From NCBI GenBank assembly GCA_916610825.1, contig OU744448.1, positions 17,235,936 to 17,299,935 on the forward strand: DNA of 64,000 nt. The letters run 5' to 3'. Positions within the stretch are counted from its first letter, which is position 1, and each line of letters opens with the position of its first letter. Positions 1 through 10,391 of this stretch are shown here, piece by piece. The notes beneath the pieces were generated by a model. The model made no database searches. It saw only the letters and a list, made by a program, of their open reading frames with translations, and had not been told where the DNA came from. This DNA comes from Haliclystus octoradiatus (taxonomy: Eukaryota > Cnidaria > Staurozoa > Stauromedusae > Haliclystidae). Position numbers and translations under genes: made by a program.

Positions 1-549
1 TTGCCTTGACAGAGCAGTTGTAGGCGTTGTAAAACATCAATCAAATGATTTCAAATTGTTTACCACAAGTTGATAAAACTCACCCACAAACTATTACAAA
101 ACACAGAAATGAGCACGTAGTGAGAAAATGCGTCGCCACTGTTGATTTTCCACAGCCACATCACAAGCCACGTACTGCGGTAGTTCAACACCTCAGCTTG
201 TTTAATCTAAAGCAAAACAACAACGTAATCAATGATAAACATACAGTACCATGAATTTAATATCAATCGATCAAAGCCAATGCTAATTAATGTAGATAAA
301 ACTAGCGCTGTAACGATAAATGCTAACTTACATACTAAATAATTGATGCGATTAAAGAAATACTACGACATGAAATCATGTGATTGCATAGTTGCCTAGT
401 GCTACTGGAGTGCTGCTAGATAGAATTGGATTTGTTTTGACAAATGCAAGAACAAAGGTCACATTGGACTGAAGAGAAGGGAAGCCCCTTGAGCATTCAA
501 AATTTAAAAGTACAATAGTTGTACGATTGGCAATGTATCGTCAATCAAC
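1..549. other. No recognised feature
   Basis: This should hold the intron or last exon of the minus-strand CPES-like gene. I could not find a convincing exon, and the short frames here have no recognisable similarity. Confidence 0.4.
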
Positions 550-1422
550 CTAGCCTACAATCAACCATGCATATAGTGTTGTCTGAGACATAAAATCTCT
601 CAGCACAGCAATGCTTACCGGCGATACTCCATTCAGAGGATTTTCTAATAAATCGTTATAAACATGTAAAAAATGATCCCAAAGCCCAGAACGGAAAATG
701 ATTTGCACGAAGCAAAATATAAGGGTGAAGTTTACAATTTTCCGGCTATATCTTTTAACATTGTGCAAAGTAACTGAATCATCCAAAAGCGAAGTTTTAA
801 TTTCTGTCATTAGAGCAATACCACTTTCTTCATCCTTTTTAGTTTTTTCCAAGTAATCGTTACCAAAACGTAGAGGAGGGTAGCGATTAAGACGAACTGT
901 AGTGGATGCAAGCAAGAAAACACCGCCTATAATATCAGCAGAGGCATCCATAAGATAACCAAATGTTCCAAAGCCAGATTTAAATGACTTAGAATGGGAT
1001 TGTGAACGATAAACCACACCATCAAGAATATCCAACATTGAACGTATCTCGTATATGATAACACCAACGCGACGCCACATTAATACAGGGCTCAAAAATA
1101 ATCGACAAGAAATTATGGCCAAACAAAAATGACACATGGTAACTAAATTCGGCGATACCCACGGATATTTTGAGAATTCAAATGTTTCGTCAAACCACTG
1201 ACAAAATGGTAAGTAAATATAATGAGCAGTGTGGTCTTGCATCCGAAGTTTTACAGTTTTAGACTGCAGAGGATTTTGAAATGTCGAGGAATTCCTGACG
1301 ATAGGTCCTTGTTCTGATAATTCCCCAAAGAAACTCAAATCACACCAAACGTAATAGGTACATATTCCAAAAATAAAATAAAATCCAATATTAGGATCTT
1401 TTGATCTAGCATTGCCACTCAT
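550..1422 (-). CDS. CPES: Ceramide phosphoethanolamine synthase-like CDP-alcohol phosphotransferase (3' end incomplete)
   Basis: The 290-residue reading frame starts at an ATG at 1422. Its core is a CDP-alcohol phosphotransferase motif: DILDG at residues 131-135, then YR at 138-139, G155, D159 and D163. The family pattern is D-x2-DG-x2-AR-...-G-x3-D-x3-D, so the aspartates are kept but Ala of the AR pair is Tyr. The sequence around 64-72 (RDHxxHYxYLP-like) and the layout of one N-terminal hydrophobic segment (about 12-32) plus several later ones resemble insect ceramide phosphoethanolamine synthase, which moves phosphoethanolamine from CDP-ethanolamine to ceramide in the Golgi lumen. The frame ends in a hydrophobic stretch (YAWLIVG), and a GT near 558 could be a donor, so the last exon is probably further left and was not found. 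It could instead be another CDP-alcohol phosphotransferase. CFAP36 lies divergently to the right. Confidence 0.72.
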   Translation of the reverse strand: MSGNARSKDPNIGFYFIFGICTYYVWCDLSFFGELSEQGPIVRNSSTFQNPLQSKTVKLRMQDHTAHYIYLPFCQWFDETFEFSKYPWVSPNLVTMCHFCLAIISCRLFLSPVLMWRRVGVIIYEIRSMLDILDGVVYRSQSHSKSFKSGFGTFGYLMDASADIIGGVFLLASTTVRLNRYPPLRFGNDYLEKTKKDEESGIALMTEIKTSLLDDSVTLHNVKRYSRKIVNFTLIFCFVQIIFRSGLWDHFLHVYNDLLENPLNGVSPVSIAVLRDFMSQTTLYAWLIVG

Positions 1423-2573
1423 CTTTCAATTCAGTAAGTATTCCAAACTAACGGGATACGGACAAAAGGAGAAATCACCGCACCAAATCTGTGTGAAAGT
1501 ACCAAATCGAAGTATTTTAATCAGTATAGTTGTTAGATACACACACGCAGTAATCAAATAAGGTATTTATGTTCCAGAATAAGTAACGATAACAATATTT
1601 ATGTCGACTTCGAGGATTTGCGATTGAGGTGAATGCGAGCAAAGTCCGTTGATAACAATGATGGCTGGGTTTGTTAGTCAAAAGTTCTTTTAGGTTCAAC
1701 TTGAAGCGTCACCTTGGTCCAATCAAGATTTTCTAAGAATAATTAAGACATCTCCGTTTAAAAATTCATTAGTAAGCATAGGTTGAATTCATTTCTGTTG
1801 ACTATAAGCAGAAGCAAACACGGTATTTCGTCACCGTCTTGCAGCGGCACGGCATAAAGGCAAAAGGGAAGCAAATCTCATGTCGCTCGTTGACTGTGCA
1901 AATGCTGTGAGAATGTGAAGGTGCAAACTTAACAAAACTGTAAGGGGATGTGGCCTGGGACCCACTGTCCATTTGATGTCGTATCGTACGATATGCTGCG
2001 ATCACGTATAAAAGATATTTTGCGCTATTGTTTTATTGTCTCTTGCCTACTGCTAAGACAATAAGTTGTGCTGTTTTGTTTGGGATGGGCATTTATTGTT
2101 GTTATTGCTATGGTTATTGCAGTGTGCACACGACACACACACACACACATGTATATGATGCAAATCTACAATCTGTGTAGTAGTATAGTCCCATTAAAAT
2201 TATCAAACAATCACACGGACACTTTTACTATCAAATTGTAGATTTGCTCATGATACATTTGAATTTGATTAACGCAGTGGATAATGTTTGATTAATGTCA
2301 TTATATACCAACCACAATCATTTTAATCAATTCCATTGCGAGATAAATAGAATCTGTACAGCATGCTTGTTTCTATGTGCCCATAGATTCTATAATCTAT
2401 GTAAAGATGATCTATGATGTGCGCCAACCCCATGTCCTATGACCGTAAATATCAAATCCACGTGAGCAGTTATTTATTGAATTCTTTACCAAGATCTAGG
2501 AAGGAAAAATCAAATTCTGCCCTAGAATAAATTACATTGGAACGAGGCTATTTATCGTAAATGAGACAAATAT
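1423..2573. other. Intergenic region between CPES-like gene and the nested transposon
   Basis: AT-rich sequence holding the presumed minus-strand promoter of the CPES-like gene and a short AC microsatellite at 2133-2149. Before the transposon arrived, the CPES-like and CFAP36 start codons would have been only about 1.3 kb apart, head to head. Confidence 0.5.
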
Positions 2574-2842
2574 GGGGACTGCCTAAAAGGGTGACCGGTC
2601 ACGTATGTCTAAAAGGGTGACCGATCGTGACTTTTAGAAAAAGGCAAAAAGAAGATAGAAATAAGACATTGGGCATAACAAACACAGCTTGGCCAATTTA
2701 TATGGCTAAATGCAATCCAATTCTTTACTTGTTAAAGAAATTTAAGAGTTGATTTTGTCGTGTTGAGTCAATAACAGACTGGGAATTTCTGATAGGCGTC
2801 TAAACCGATGACTAACCCATGCTGTGACGGGACAATAGAAAC
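2574..2842 (+). repeat. Left terminal inverted repeat, outer part
   Basis: Reverse complement of about 15319-15602. It is interrupted at 2842 by the BEL element and continues at 11982. It contains two copies of a word close to CTAAAAGGGTGACCG near the tip; the right end has a related but longer GGTCATGGTCATGGTCAC stretch. Confidence 0.85.
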
Positions 2843-3406
2843 TGTTAACTTCGTCCTCGTGCAATTTATTAGCATTCTTTATTATATTAACTTTATTATT
2901 ATACACAACCATGCAGACATATTATGTTTTTATTATAATCATTAGTTAAATTTATATTCACATTTACATTCAAATATTGCCAACATAGCTAACTTAATTA
3001 CAACATAAAAATATTGGTAGAGTAATATTTACAATAGAACACGTTTTGTATACACGCGCAAAACCACATTAACATTATACCTTAGGCATATAACTTTTAT
3101 ATAAATATATTTATTTTTATACTACTAATCAATGTTCACAATGTACTCTGTATAAGACAGATACATTATCATCTTTATAATTATTGTTATAATTATTTAT
3201 CATACAACGAAATATATCATCGGAACATTCATAAAGTGGTGTATTTCATGTCTCACTGAAGTTTCTGTAAGTACAGTTATTTATGTTGATTCAAACCTAT
3301 ATCAGACAAGTAAATTGACAGTCATTCTATTACACGGGATAGTTCACAATTTCACTATACAGTCCTCTATCCAATCATCTCAATTCATCTGAATCCCGCT
3401 GTAATA
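2843..3406 (+). repeat. 5' LTR of BEL/Pao element
   Basis: 564 bp, begins TGTTAACTTC and ends GCTGTAATA. Identical by eye to 11413-11976. AT-rich with a TATATAAATATA stretch that could act as a TATA box. Confidence 0.93.
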
Positions 3407-3443
3407 TTGGTCCGTCGAACCGGAGTAGCATTCTCAATTTACT

Positions 3444-5231
3444 ATGTCTGAATTCGATACTGATCCAATTGCCACATCATCCGAAGATGCAAACACAGAT
3501 CAATTAGAAGTTGATAGTACAGATACAGTAGCACAAACAGATCATTCCATTAGACCCAGAATAGATGCCATCAATTACAAGCGAAGTAGAGGTGGGAAAC
3601 TAGCCCATTTCACGAAAACGGCAACATTAGCCAAATCAATTTTGGAACAAAATCCAAACACACGTCTACTGAAGTCATACAGAATAAAGCTTCAGACCAT
3701 CTTTCATGAAGTTGTTACCGCCAATGAAATTGTTTTGTCACAAGCCAAGACAGAGCAAGAATTAGCAGAGAGTTATGAGTGGTTATCGAACATTGAACTC
3801 AAGTACGAAATAATTATCTGTGAAATAGATGATTATTTAGAAGAACACACCATAGCCAATCAATCACAAGTTAAGTTAGAAGGACAACCACAAACCTCAT
3901 TAGAAGAAGACCCTTTATTAAGGACACAACAAGAACATACCACACCTCAAGTTAGCCCTGTAAGAAAATTAGACTCACAATTAATTAACAATCAAGAAAA
4001 CAAAAATATTGCGCGAGAAAAATCGAGCCTTGCCATAGACGCGTGGATTGATAAACTCACGGCAAGTGAAGTAAGCGCAAATTTTACTGAAAATTCAGAT
4101 GCACAATGGGGTGACACGCTTGTTTCATTGACGCTAAAATTAAAAGATTTTAATGGCGACGCATTTGAATATCAAGATTTTGTCAATTCGTTCAAACACC
4201 AAGTACACGATAGAAAAACACTTTCACCAGACACAAAAATGACGCATTTACTAAACCATTTAAAAGGCCCAGTAAAACTAGCGGTCGATGGTTTACCACA
4301 CAACAGTGATGGCTATGTCGAAGCCTTACAAATAATAAAAGAAATGTTTGGGAACAGAGTTTTAATATCAAGAGCATACATAAACAGAGTTACAAAAGGA
4401 AATATAATTTCAAACGATGCAGAGGAAATTAGAGAATTCTATTATCATTTAAATTCATGTTCATCAGCATTAAAACAATTGGACTATTATTCTGATATTA
4501 ATTCACAGCCGTCGTTAATTGCTATTGCTGAACGTTTACCTAAAAGCATTCAATTTCGTTGGAAAAGAAAAATCGTCGATATTAGAGCAGACAAAAAAGA
4601 GCCAGACGTCTTACAATTATTAAAATTTATTAAAAAAGAAATGTTAGCCGCTACAGACGCTGTTTGGGGAAATTTGGGAATTACAGACAACAAATGTCAA
4701 TCAATTCAAAATTCATTCAAAACAAACAATGCTAAGAAAATCGTAATCAACACAACAAATACAAGCTACAATCAAAATACAAAACAATGTTGCTTTGTTT
4801 GTAAAGACAATCACAATATTTGGAATTGCACAGATTTCCAAAATAAGTCGATAGAACAACGCCGTAAGACTATTGCAGATTCCTCGTTATGTTTCAACTG
4901 TTTCAGAAAAGGACACATCGCAAGTACATGCAACTCAAAATATAAATGCAAAACATGTAACAGTTCACATCATACACTTTTACATTATGAAAAACCAACA
5001 TCATCAGTTCCTATTTCGGACGTTACAGAACACCAGCAACAACAAAATGAAAGCGCCTCTGCGTCATCTGCGGTTGTTACAACAACTAGTTCTTACAACG
5101 AAACTTACGAAAGTAATTTATATTTACAAGTATTACCTGTTAGACTACATGGTCCGAAAGGCGCATTAGAAACATTAGCATTACTTGATACAGGAAGTCA
5201 AGCAACCTTAGTAAATAAAAGCCTAGTGTAA
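3444..5231 (+). CDS. gag: BEL/Pao Gag and start of aspartic protease, truncated by insertion
   Basis: This 595-codon frame begins at an ATG 38 bp after the LTR. Residues 1-200 are charged and partly coiled-coil-like. Residues about 225-405 resemble the BEL Gag/DUF1759 region (FNGDAFEYQDFVNSF, then HLLNHLKGPVKLAV). Cys/His fingers follow at about 448-515 (CCFVCKDNHNIWNC, CFNCFRKGHIASTC, CKTCNSSHHTLLH), which is typical of BEL/Pao Gag nucleic-acid binding. Near residue 583 LLDTGSQAT is the aspartic protease active site. The frame then runs into the Gypsy LTR inserted at 5227, which supplies the stop. The original frame resumes at 10392. In an intact element, Gag would package element RNA in cytoplasmic particles. 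Confidence 0.88.
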   Translation: MSEFDTDPIATSSEDANTDQLEVDSTDTVAQTDHSIRPRIDAINYKRSRGGKLAHFTKTATLAKSILEQNPNTRLLKSYRIKLQTIFHEVVTANEIVLSQAKTEQELAESYEWLSNIELKYEIIICEIDDYLEEHTIANQSQVKLEGQPQTSLEEDPLLRTQQEHTTPQVSPVRKLDSQLINNQENKNIAREKSSLAIDAWIDKLTASEVSANFTENSDAQWGDTLVSLTLKLKDFNGDAFEYQDFVNSFKHQVHDRKTLSPDTKMTHLLNHLKGPVKLAVDGLPHNSDGYVEALQIIKEMFGNRVLISRAYINRVTKGNIISNDAEEIREFYYHLNSCSSALKQLDYYSDINSQPSLIAIAERLPKSIQFRWKRKIVDIRADKKEPDVLQLLKFIKKEMLAATDAVWGNLGITDNKCQSIQNSFKTNNAKKIVINTTNTSYNQNTKQCCFVCKDNHNIWNCTDFQNKSIEQRRKTIADSSLCFNCFRKGHIASTCNSKYKCKTCNSSHHTLLHYEKPTSSVPISDVTEHQQQQNESASASSAVVTTTSSYNETYESNLYLQVLPVRLHGPKGALETLALLDTGSQATLVNKSLV

Positions 5232-5412
5232 TGTATCTATCGTATGCGCATGCGTAAGGTTATTTATAACTAAATGATTGCGCAGTTTTAAATCAGAGTG
5301 TTAGTGACGACCAGTGTAGAAGGTCGTATGTACGTAATATTAAATACATGATTCAGATCAACAGGATATACCTACATGGGTGTTTATTCGTCTATTGTCT
5401 TCGTATCTTACA
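5227..5412 (+). repeat. 5' LTR of Gypsy element
   Basis: 186 bp, TGTAATGTATC to CGTATCTTACA, identical by eye to 10206-10391. It contains the palindromic ATGCGCATGCG and a TTATTTATAA possible TATA region. Confidence 0.93.
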
Positions 5413-5485
5413 TGGCGCAGTTGATCCTGTTATTTGGACAGTAATATTTTACGTTATTCAAAGAGTTTAATTTTATTGCGTCACG

Positions 5486-8400
5486 ATGGCTGATGTTAAA
5501 TTATTGAAAAACAGTCGATCAGGCCTTAAAGGACATTTGACAAGAGCCTTAGATCGTCTGGTGGCATCCCTCACCAGTTTCACCAGTACAGAAGTAGCAG
5601 AACGAACTGAAAGTGATAGGGAAAATTTGACGATCACAACGAAACGCGCTCACGATGCGCTGGAACGCTATGTGGCGTCACATTTGGCCGTGTTGGTACA
5701 AGAACCCATCAAAGATGGAGCAGAAGACCCGGAAGAGCCACAATTGGTTGAATTAGAAAACAGTTTTTATGACCTCGAGAGACAAGTGCGTGCCGTTACG
5801 GCCGTTGTGCCGAAAACCGTAGTCACAAGCACCACTGATCCAGAAAACCGAGAAAGCACGTCTCAGCAAGTCAACGTTCAGACCTCTGCCCGACCTGTCA
5901 TAAAGACACCACCAACATTAGATGCAGACATCAACCTAAAGCAGTTCCTGGATTGGCAGGAGGTATTTTTGAATTATATCGCGATTATTGATTTAGACGC
6001 CCAGCCTCATGATAGGCAAATTGCTACCTTTTGGGGTCTGTGTTCCCCAGCATTTCTGAACATGGTACGCCGCGTCATCAAAATCGAACGTTCAACGACG
6101 GACTCCCTTAAGTTAATACTGAAAAAGATAACCGATCACTTAAGATCTAAGCGCAACTCTAACCTCGACTGGCAAAGCTTTCTCACAGTCACTCAAGGCT
6201 CAAACCAGTTAATTGATCAATATTACACGTATTTAATGGAGAAAAGTGACTATGCTAATGTAGATGCAGTGACTCCAGAAGCACTGCGGACCGCTGTTCT
6301 AGTACTAGGTTTAAGGGATGAAAATTTAAAACGCAAAGTTATCGCAAAATCTCCCCCGCTAAACCTAGAGGACACTCTCAAATTTTTACAAACCGAAGAA
6401 GCCGCTTCTTCCACTGTTAGTACCCTAGGTCAACAAGCCCACGCCACACATAGCACAATTGGTAATGTACAATCTACCAAAGCTAAGAAAAATCATAATA
6501 AACGTCAACAGAAAACGAAGCATGACGACAGTAACTCTGCTTCCAAGTCAAGTAATTCAGTAAGCCCTTGTTCTAAGTGCGGCTATGTTAAGCATTTTAC
6601 ATCAGTCTGCCCTGCCGCAAACGTGACATGTGACCACTGTGGCCTCAAAGGGCATTACTCAAAAGTTTGCCGTAAACGTTTAAAGTCCTTAGAGAAAACC
6701 AAAACCGTGAGCACATCAGTTATTAAATCGATGCAAGCTTCCAATGGTGGCAAATTACCGACAATTGATGTCGATGTTAGGGAAGACAATAAACTGTTAG
6801 GTCGTTTCCCTGCTGTCTGCGACACAGGTGCTCAAGGAACCGTTGCAGGTCTTGACTTTCTGAAATCAATAGGCAAATTCGATAGCACGTTGGCTCCGTT
6901 CAGTCCACATAATTACGTTGGCGTCGATAATCGCGCTTTAGTTCAGGCCGGGACAATCAAATTAACTTTCGATTTAAATGGTAATAGCGTAAATACTACA
7001 GTCGTTATATGTTATGATGTGACCGGTCTTTATCTGTCTTTAGATGTGTGTAAACAACTTAAAATTGTACATGTAGACTTTCCAACCACATTATCTGAGA
7101 GGCACTTATCAAGTGTCATTAACACGAATCCTCAGAATGTAGTTACTGTCAACAAGTCTTCATCACCACCTAAATCTGTTTTTAATGAAACCGCTCGTAA
7201 ACAGTGGATTGATTCTTTGTCGTCAAATCCTACTCAACAACAAAGAGAGGATGATTTTAAAAAACTAAAACAGATTTATTCTCAAGTATTTTGCGATACC
7301 GATGACGTTTTGCCGCCCATGTCAGGTGTCGGCGACGCAATGAAAATTGAGTTAATCGAAGACCACAAGCCATTTGCAGTTCATACTGCACGTCAAATAC
7401 CTTTCGTTTATCGTGACAAGGCTAAATCTGAAATAGACCGTCTACAAAAGATGGGCGTTATAACACCAGTTGGTGACACCCCTGTCGAATGGTGTCATCC
7501 GTTAGTAGTTGTAGGTAAACCTAACGGTGGCGTAAGATTATGCGTAGACTTAACCAAATTAAATAAGCAAGTAAAACGCACGTTGCACCCTGCTACAACG
7601 CCAGCTGATGCAGTGAAAAACATTGATTTGCATTCCAAGTATTTCACTTTATTAGATGCAAAGTGTGGTTATTGGCAACTTCCACTTGATGAAGATGCAC
7701 AAAAATTAACAACATTTATCACTCCTTGGGGTAGATTTAAATTTTTGCGTGCCCCGATGGGTTTTATATCATCCGGTGATAGTTACAATTTAAGATGTGA
7801 TCAAGCCCTTGAAGGCATTTCAAACGTTAACAAAGTCGTTGATGATACACTTATTGACGGTGATTCATACAAAACTTTAGTTGATCGAACTTGTACAGTA
7901 TTAGAACGATTTGTTCGACATGGCATTACGTTAAATGCTGAAAAATGTAAATTTGCGCAGAAAACAGTCGATTTCGTTGGTTACGTCATAAAACCAGGAG
8001 GCTATTCAGCCGACCCAAGAAAAGTCGAAGCGATTTCAAATTTTCCTTCGCCTACAAATCGCACCGAGTTAAGGTCATTCCTAGGACTTGTCAATCAGCT
8101 AGGAATGTTTACACCGTCTATCAGCAGCACCGCTGCACCACTACGAGATTTATTATCAGTCAAAAATGAATTTCTATGGCTAAACACGCACGAAATGGCC
8201 TTCAATTCATTAAAAGAAGCCATGACGTCACCGCCGATTTTGTCTCTGTTCGACCCTACTGCAGAAACAGTTTTACAAACGGACGCTTCCAAGACAAAAG
8301 GTCTTGGATACGCTTTAATGCAAAAACAGCAAAACGAATGGAAACTAATCCAGTGTGGATCGCGCTTTCTTCAACCATGTGAAAACCGATATGCCATTAT

Positions 8401-10066
8401 CGAACTAGAAGCGCTGGCCATCGTTTGGGCCACAAAAAAATGCCACATTTATCTCGCTGGTTTACCAACGTATACCGTTTTAGTCGATCACAAACCTTTA
8501 TTGCCAATTTTTAACAATTACACTTTAGATGCCGTTGAAAATCACAAGTTACAATCGTATAAAAATAAGTTGTCAAACTATCAATTTCAGGTGGTTTGGA
8601 CAAAAGGTAGCGCGCATATTATACCGGATGCATTATCACGGGCACCGGTCAATGATCCGTCTCTCGATGATGAAATTGAAAATGATACATCGTTAGCTTG
8701 TATGTCGTTTACGTTAAAAGTTGCTGCATGTAGTATCACCGCAGAGAACACTGACGATGAAGCTGCCGCTACTCTAAACGATTCTAAACAATCTAATGTT
8801 CGACAACCGTTGCCGGATCCAATCATTACGGATCTACAAAATGTTGCACGAAATGATGCAGATTATCAATCACTTATAACCTGTGTTGAAAACAATTTCG
8901 CAGGTAATTCAGCAAACCAACCATATGTATTGGCCTATAAGAAAATTTGGCCAGAATTGTCAACCATCGACGGCCTTGTGTTGTATGGTCGTCGAATTGT
9001 CATTCCATCGAAAGCTCGTCAATCTGTAATTGCACGATTACACGCCTCACATCAGGGCATTGTTAAAACAAAACGTCGTGCGCGTCAAACTGTATATTGG
9101 CCAGGTATTAACAATGACATTGTATCCTCCATTGAAGCCTGTTCACCATGTCAACATTACAGACCCAGTAATCAGAAAGAACCTTTAATTTCTGATAAAC
9201 TTCCATCACGGATCTTTGAGTCAGTTTCAGCTGATTTGTTCCAACTCAACCAGAAATACTATTTGGTCTACGTCGACCGTTTATCCGGCTTTCCGTTCAT
9301 TTCAGAATGGAATTCCGATCCGTCTTCGTCTCAAGTCATTTCAGTTCTTAAATCACACTTTTCCAAAACCGGTGTACCATCTCGTTTTCGTTCGGACGGT
9401 GGTCCACAATTTAAATCTGAACTGTTCACCAACTTTCTCACCAGATGGGGTGTCAATTGGTCCCCGTCTTCGCCATACCATCCCCAGAGCAACGGTCACG
9501 CTGAAGCAGCTGTTAAAGCGTTAAAACATCTGCTTGCCAAGTGTGATAATGGAGATATTAAGTCGGAGAGTTTTCTGCAAGGTCTACTAGAATACCGCAA
9601 CACTCCTAGATCAGAAGGGCGTTCCCCCTCGGAATGGGTGTATGGTCATCCCCTTCGTTCTTTAGTGCCCGCACACTACACTTCATTCTCCCGTTCATGG
9701 CAAACGTCAGCCAAAGAGATTGACAGTAAGCTACTCCGCAACAAAGAAGCTACCACAAAGAATTACAACAAAGGTAGTAAAGTTCTAAAATCTATTCCTG
9801 TTGGCTCTCATGTGCTACTTCAACATCCGCAAAGTAAACGCTGGATAGAAGATGGTATTGTAGTGTCAAAGAATGATCGTGATTATCGCATTCGTCTGCC
9901 GTCCGGTAAACTCAAGTGGCGTAACCGTGTATTCCTGCATGTTGCCCCTGATACTAGTTCCGACGACATAGCAGAACCAGACGTGAGTGATCAAGTGCAG
10001 TCCGACGATACTCCGCGATACCCAACCCGTTCAAGACGTCCACCTGACTATTACGGACGCAAATGA
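5486..10066 (+). CDS. gag-pol: Ty3/Gypsy Gag-Pol polyprotein
   Basis: An intact 1526-residue polyprotein. The order is Gag (about 1-350); two CCHC knuckles (CSKCGYVKHFTSVC near 361 and CDHCGLKGHYSKVC near 387); aspartic protease with DTGAQ near 446; reverse transcriptase (about 615-830) with LDAKCGYWQLPL and a VVDDTLID active site near 784, where Gypsy elements more often have YLDD or FVDD; RNase H with LQTDAS near 931 and HKPLL; integrase with an HHCC zinc domain (HASHQG...CSPCQ, about 1187-1221), then the catalytic D of SADLFQLNQ, SDGGPQF near 1305 and E of NGHAEAAV near 1341. Gene order RT-RH-IN places it in Ty3/Gypsy rather than Copia. Gag and Pol are fused in one frame with no frameshift. 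Confidence 0.95.
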   Translation: MADVKLLKNSRSGLKGHLTRALDRLVASLTSFTSTEVAERTESDRENLTITTKRAHDALERYVASHLAVLVQEPIKDGAEDPEEPQLVELENSFYDLERQVRAVTAVVPKTVVTSTTDPENRESTSQQVNVQTSARPVIKTPPTLDADINLKQFLDWQEVFLNYIAIIDLDAQPHDRQIATFWGLCSPAFLNMVRRVIKIERSTTDSLKLILKKITDHLRSKRNSNLDWQSFLTVTQGSNQLIDQYYTYLMEKSDYANVDAVTPEALRTAVLVLGLRDENLKRKVIAKSPPLNLEDTLKFLQTEEAASSTVSTLGQQAHATHSTIGNVQSTKAKKNHNKRQQKTKHDDSNSASKSSNSVSPCSKCGYVKHFTSVCPAANVTCDHCGLKGHYSKVCRKRLKSLEKTKTVSTSVIKSMQASNGGKLPTIDVDVREDNKLLGRFPAVCDTGAQGTVAGLDFLKSIGKFDSTLAPFSPHNYVGVDNRALVQAGTIKLTFDLNGNSVNTTVVICYDVTGLYLSLDVCKQLKIVHVDFPTTLSERHLSSVINTNPQNVVTVNKSSSPPKSVFNETARKQWIDSLSSNPTQQQREDDFKKLKQIYSQVFCDTDDVLPPMSGVGDAMKIELIEDHKPFAVHTARQIPFVYRDKAKSEIDRLQKMGVITPVGDTPVEWCHPLVVVGKPNGGVRLCVDLTKLNKQVKRTLHPATTPADAVKNIDLHSKYFTLLDAKCGYWQLPLDEDAQKLTTFITPWGRFKFLRAPMGFISSGDSYNLRCDQALEGISNVNKVVDDTLIDGDSYKTLVDRTCTVLERFVRHGITLNAEKCKFAQKTVDFVGYVIKPGGYSADPRKVEAISNFPSPTNRTELRSFLGLVNQLGMFTPSISSTAAPLRDLLSVKNEFLWLNTHEMAFNSLKEAMTSPPILSLFDPTAETVLQTDASKTKGLGYALMQKQQNEWKLIQCGSRFLQPCENRYAIIELEALAIVWATKKCHIYLAGLPTYTVLVDHKPLLPIFNNYTLDAVENHKLQSYKNKLSNYQFQVVWTKGSAHIIPDALSRAPVNDPSLDDEIENDTSLACMSFTLKVAACSITAENTDDEAAATLNDSKQSNVRQPLPDPIITDLQNVARNDADYQSLITCVENNFAGNSANQPYVLAYKKIWPELSTIDGLVLYGRRIVIPSKARQSVIARLHASHQGIVKTKRRARQTVYWPGINNDIVSSIEACSPCQHYRPSNQKEPLISDKLPSRIFESVSADLFQLNQKYYLVYVDRLSGFPFISEWNSDPSSSQVISVLKSHFSKTGVPSRFRSDGGPQFKSELFTNFLTRWGVNWSPSSPYHPQSNGHAEAAVKALKHLLAKCDNGDIKSESFLQGLLEYRNTPRSEGRSPSEWVYGHPLRSLVPAHYTSFSRSWQTSAKEIDSKLLRNKEATTKNYNKGSKVLKSIPVGSHVLLQHPQSKRWIEDGIVVSKNDRDYRIRLPSGKLKWRNRVFLHVAPDTSSDDIAEPDVSDQVQSDDTPRYPTRSRRPPDYYGRK

Positions 10067-10205
10067 TACTATTATCGATTTATCGTTTCAGTAACATCGT
10101 TATAATCATAAGTATATCATAATCACATATCAGTAATTTGTTAAAGTTAACCTCCCTAATAATAAGTATTCATGTTATGTTTAGTCGTTTAACTTGAAGG
10201 GGAGA

Positions 10206-10391
10206 TGTAATGTATCTATCGTATGCGCATGCGTAAGGTTATTTATAACTAAATGATTGCGCAGTTTTAAATCAGAGTGTTAGTGACGACCAGTGTAGAA
10301 GGTCGTATGTACGTAATATTAAATACATGATTCAGATCAACAGGATATACCTACATGGGTGTTTATTCGTCTATTGTCTTCGTATCTTACA
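10206..10391 (+). repeat. 3' LTR of Gypsy element
   Basis: Identical by eye to 5227-5412. A polypurine tract at about 10196-10205 precedes it. Confidence 0.93.

Larger units (their letters stand above)
5227..10391 (+). mobile_element. Full-length Ty3/Gypsy LTR retrotransposon
   Basis: Two 186-bp LTRs (5227-5412 and 10206-10391) look identical and are flanked by the 5-bp duplication CCTAG (5222-5226 and 10392-10396). A TGGCGCAGTTGATCC stretch directly after the 5' LTR is the presumed primer-binding site, although it lacks the usual TCGAAC of a tRNA 3' end. A purine-rich tract (AAGGGGAGA) precedes the 3' LTR. One uninterrupted 1526-codon gag-pol frame fills the interior. With intact coding and identical LTRs it looks very recent and possibly still mobile. 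It lies inside the protease region of the BEL element. Confidence 0.95.

Noticed and set aside
10327..10391. ATG start upstream of the BEL protease remainder
   Set aside because: These codons lie in the Gypsy 3' LTR; the frame is a by-product of the insertion.
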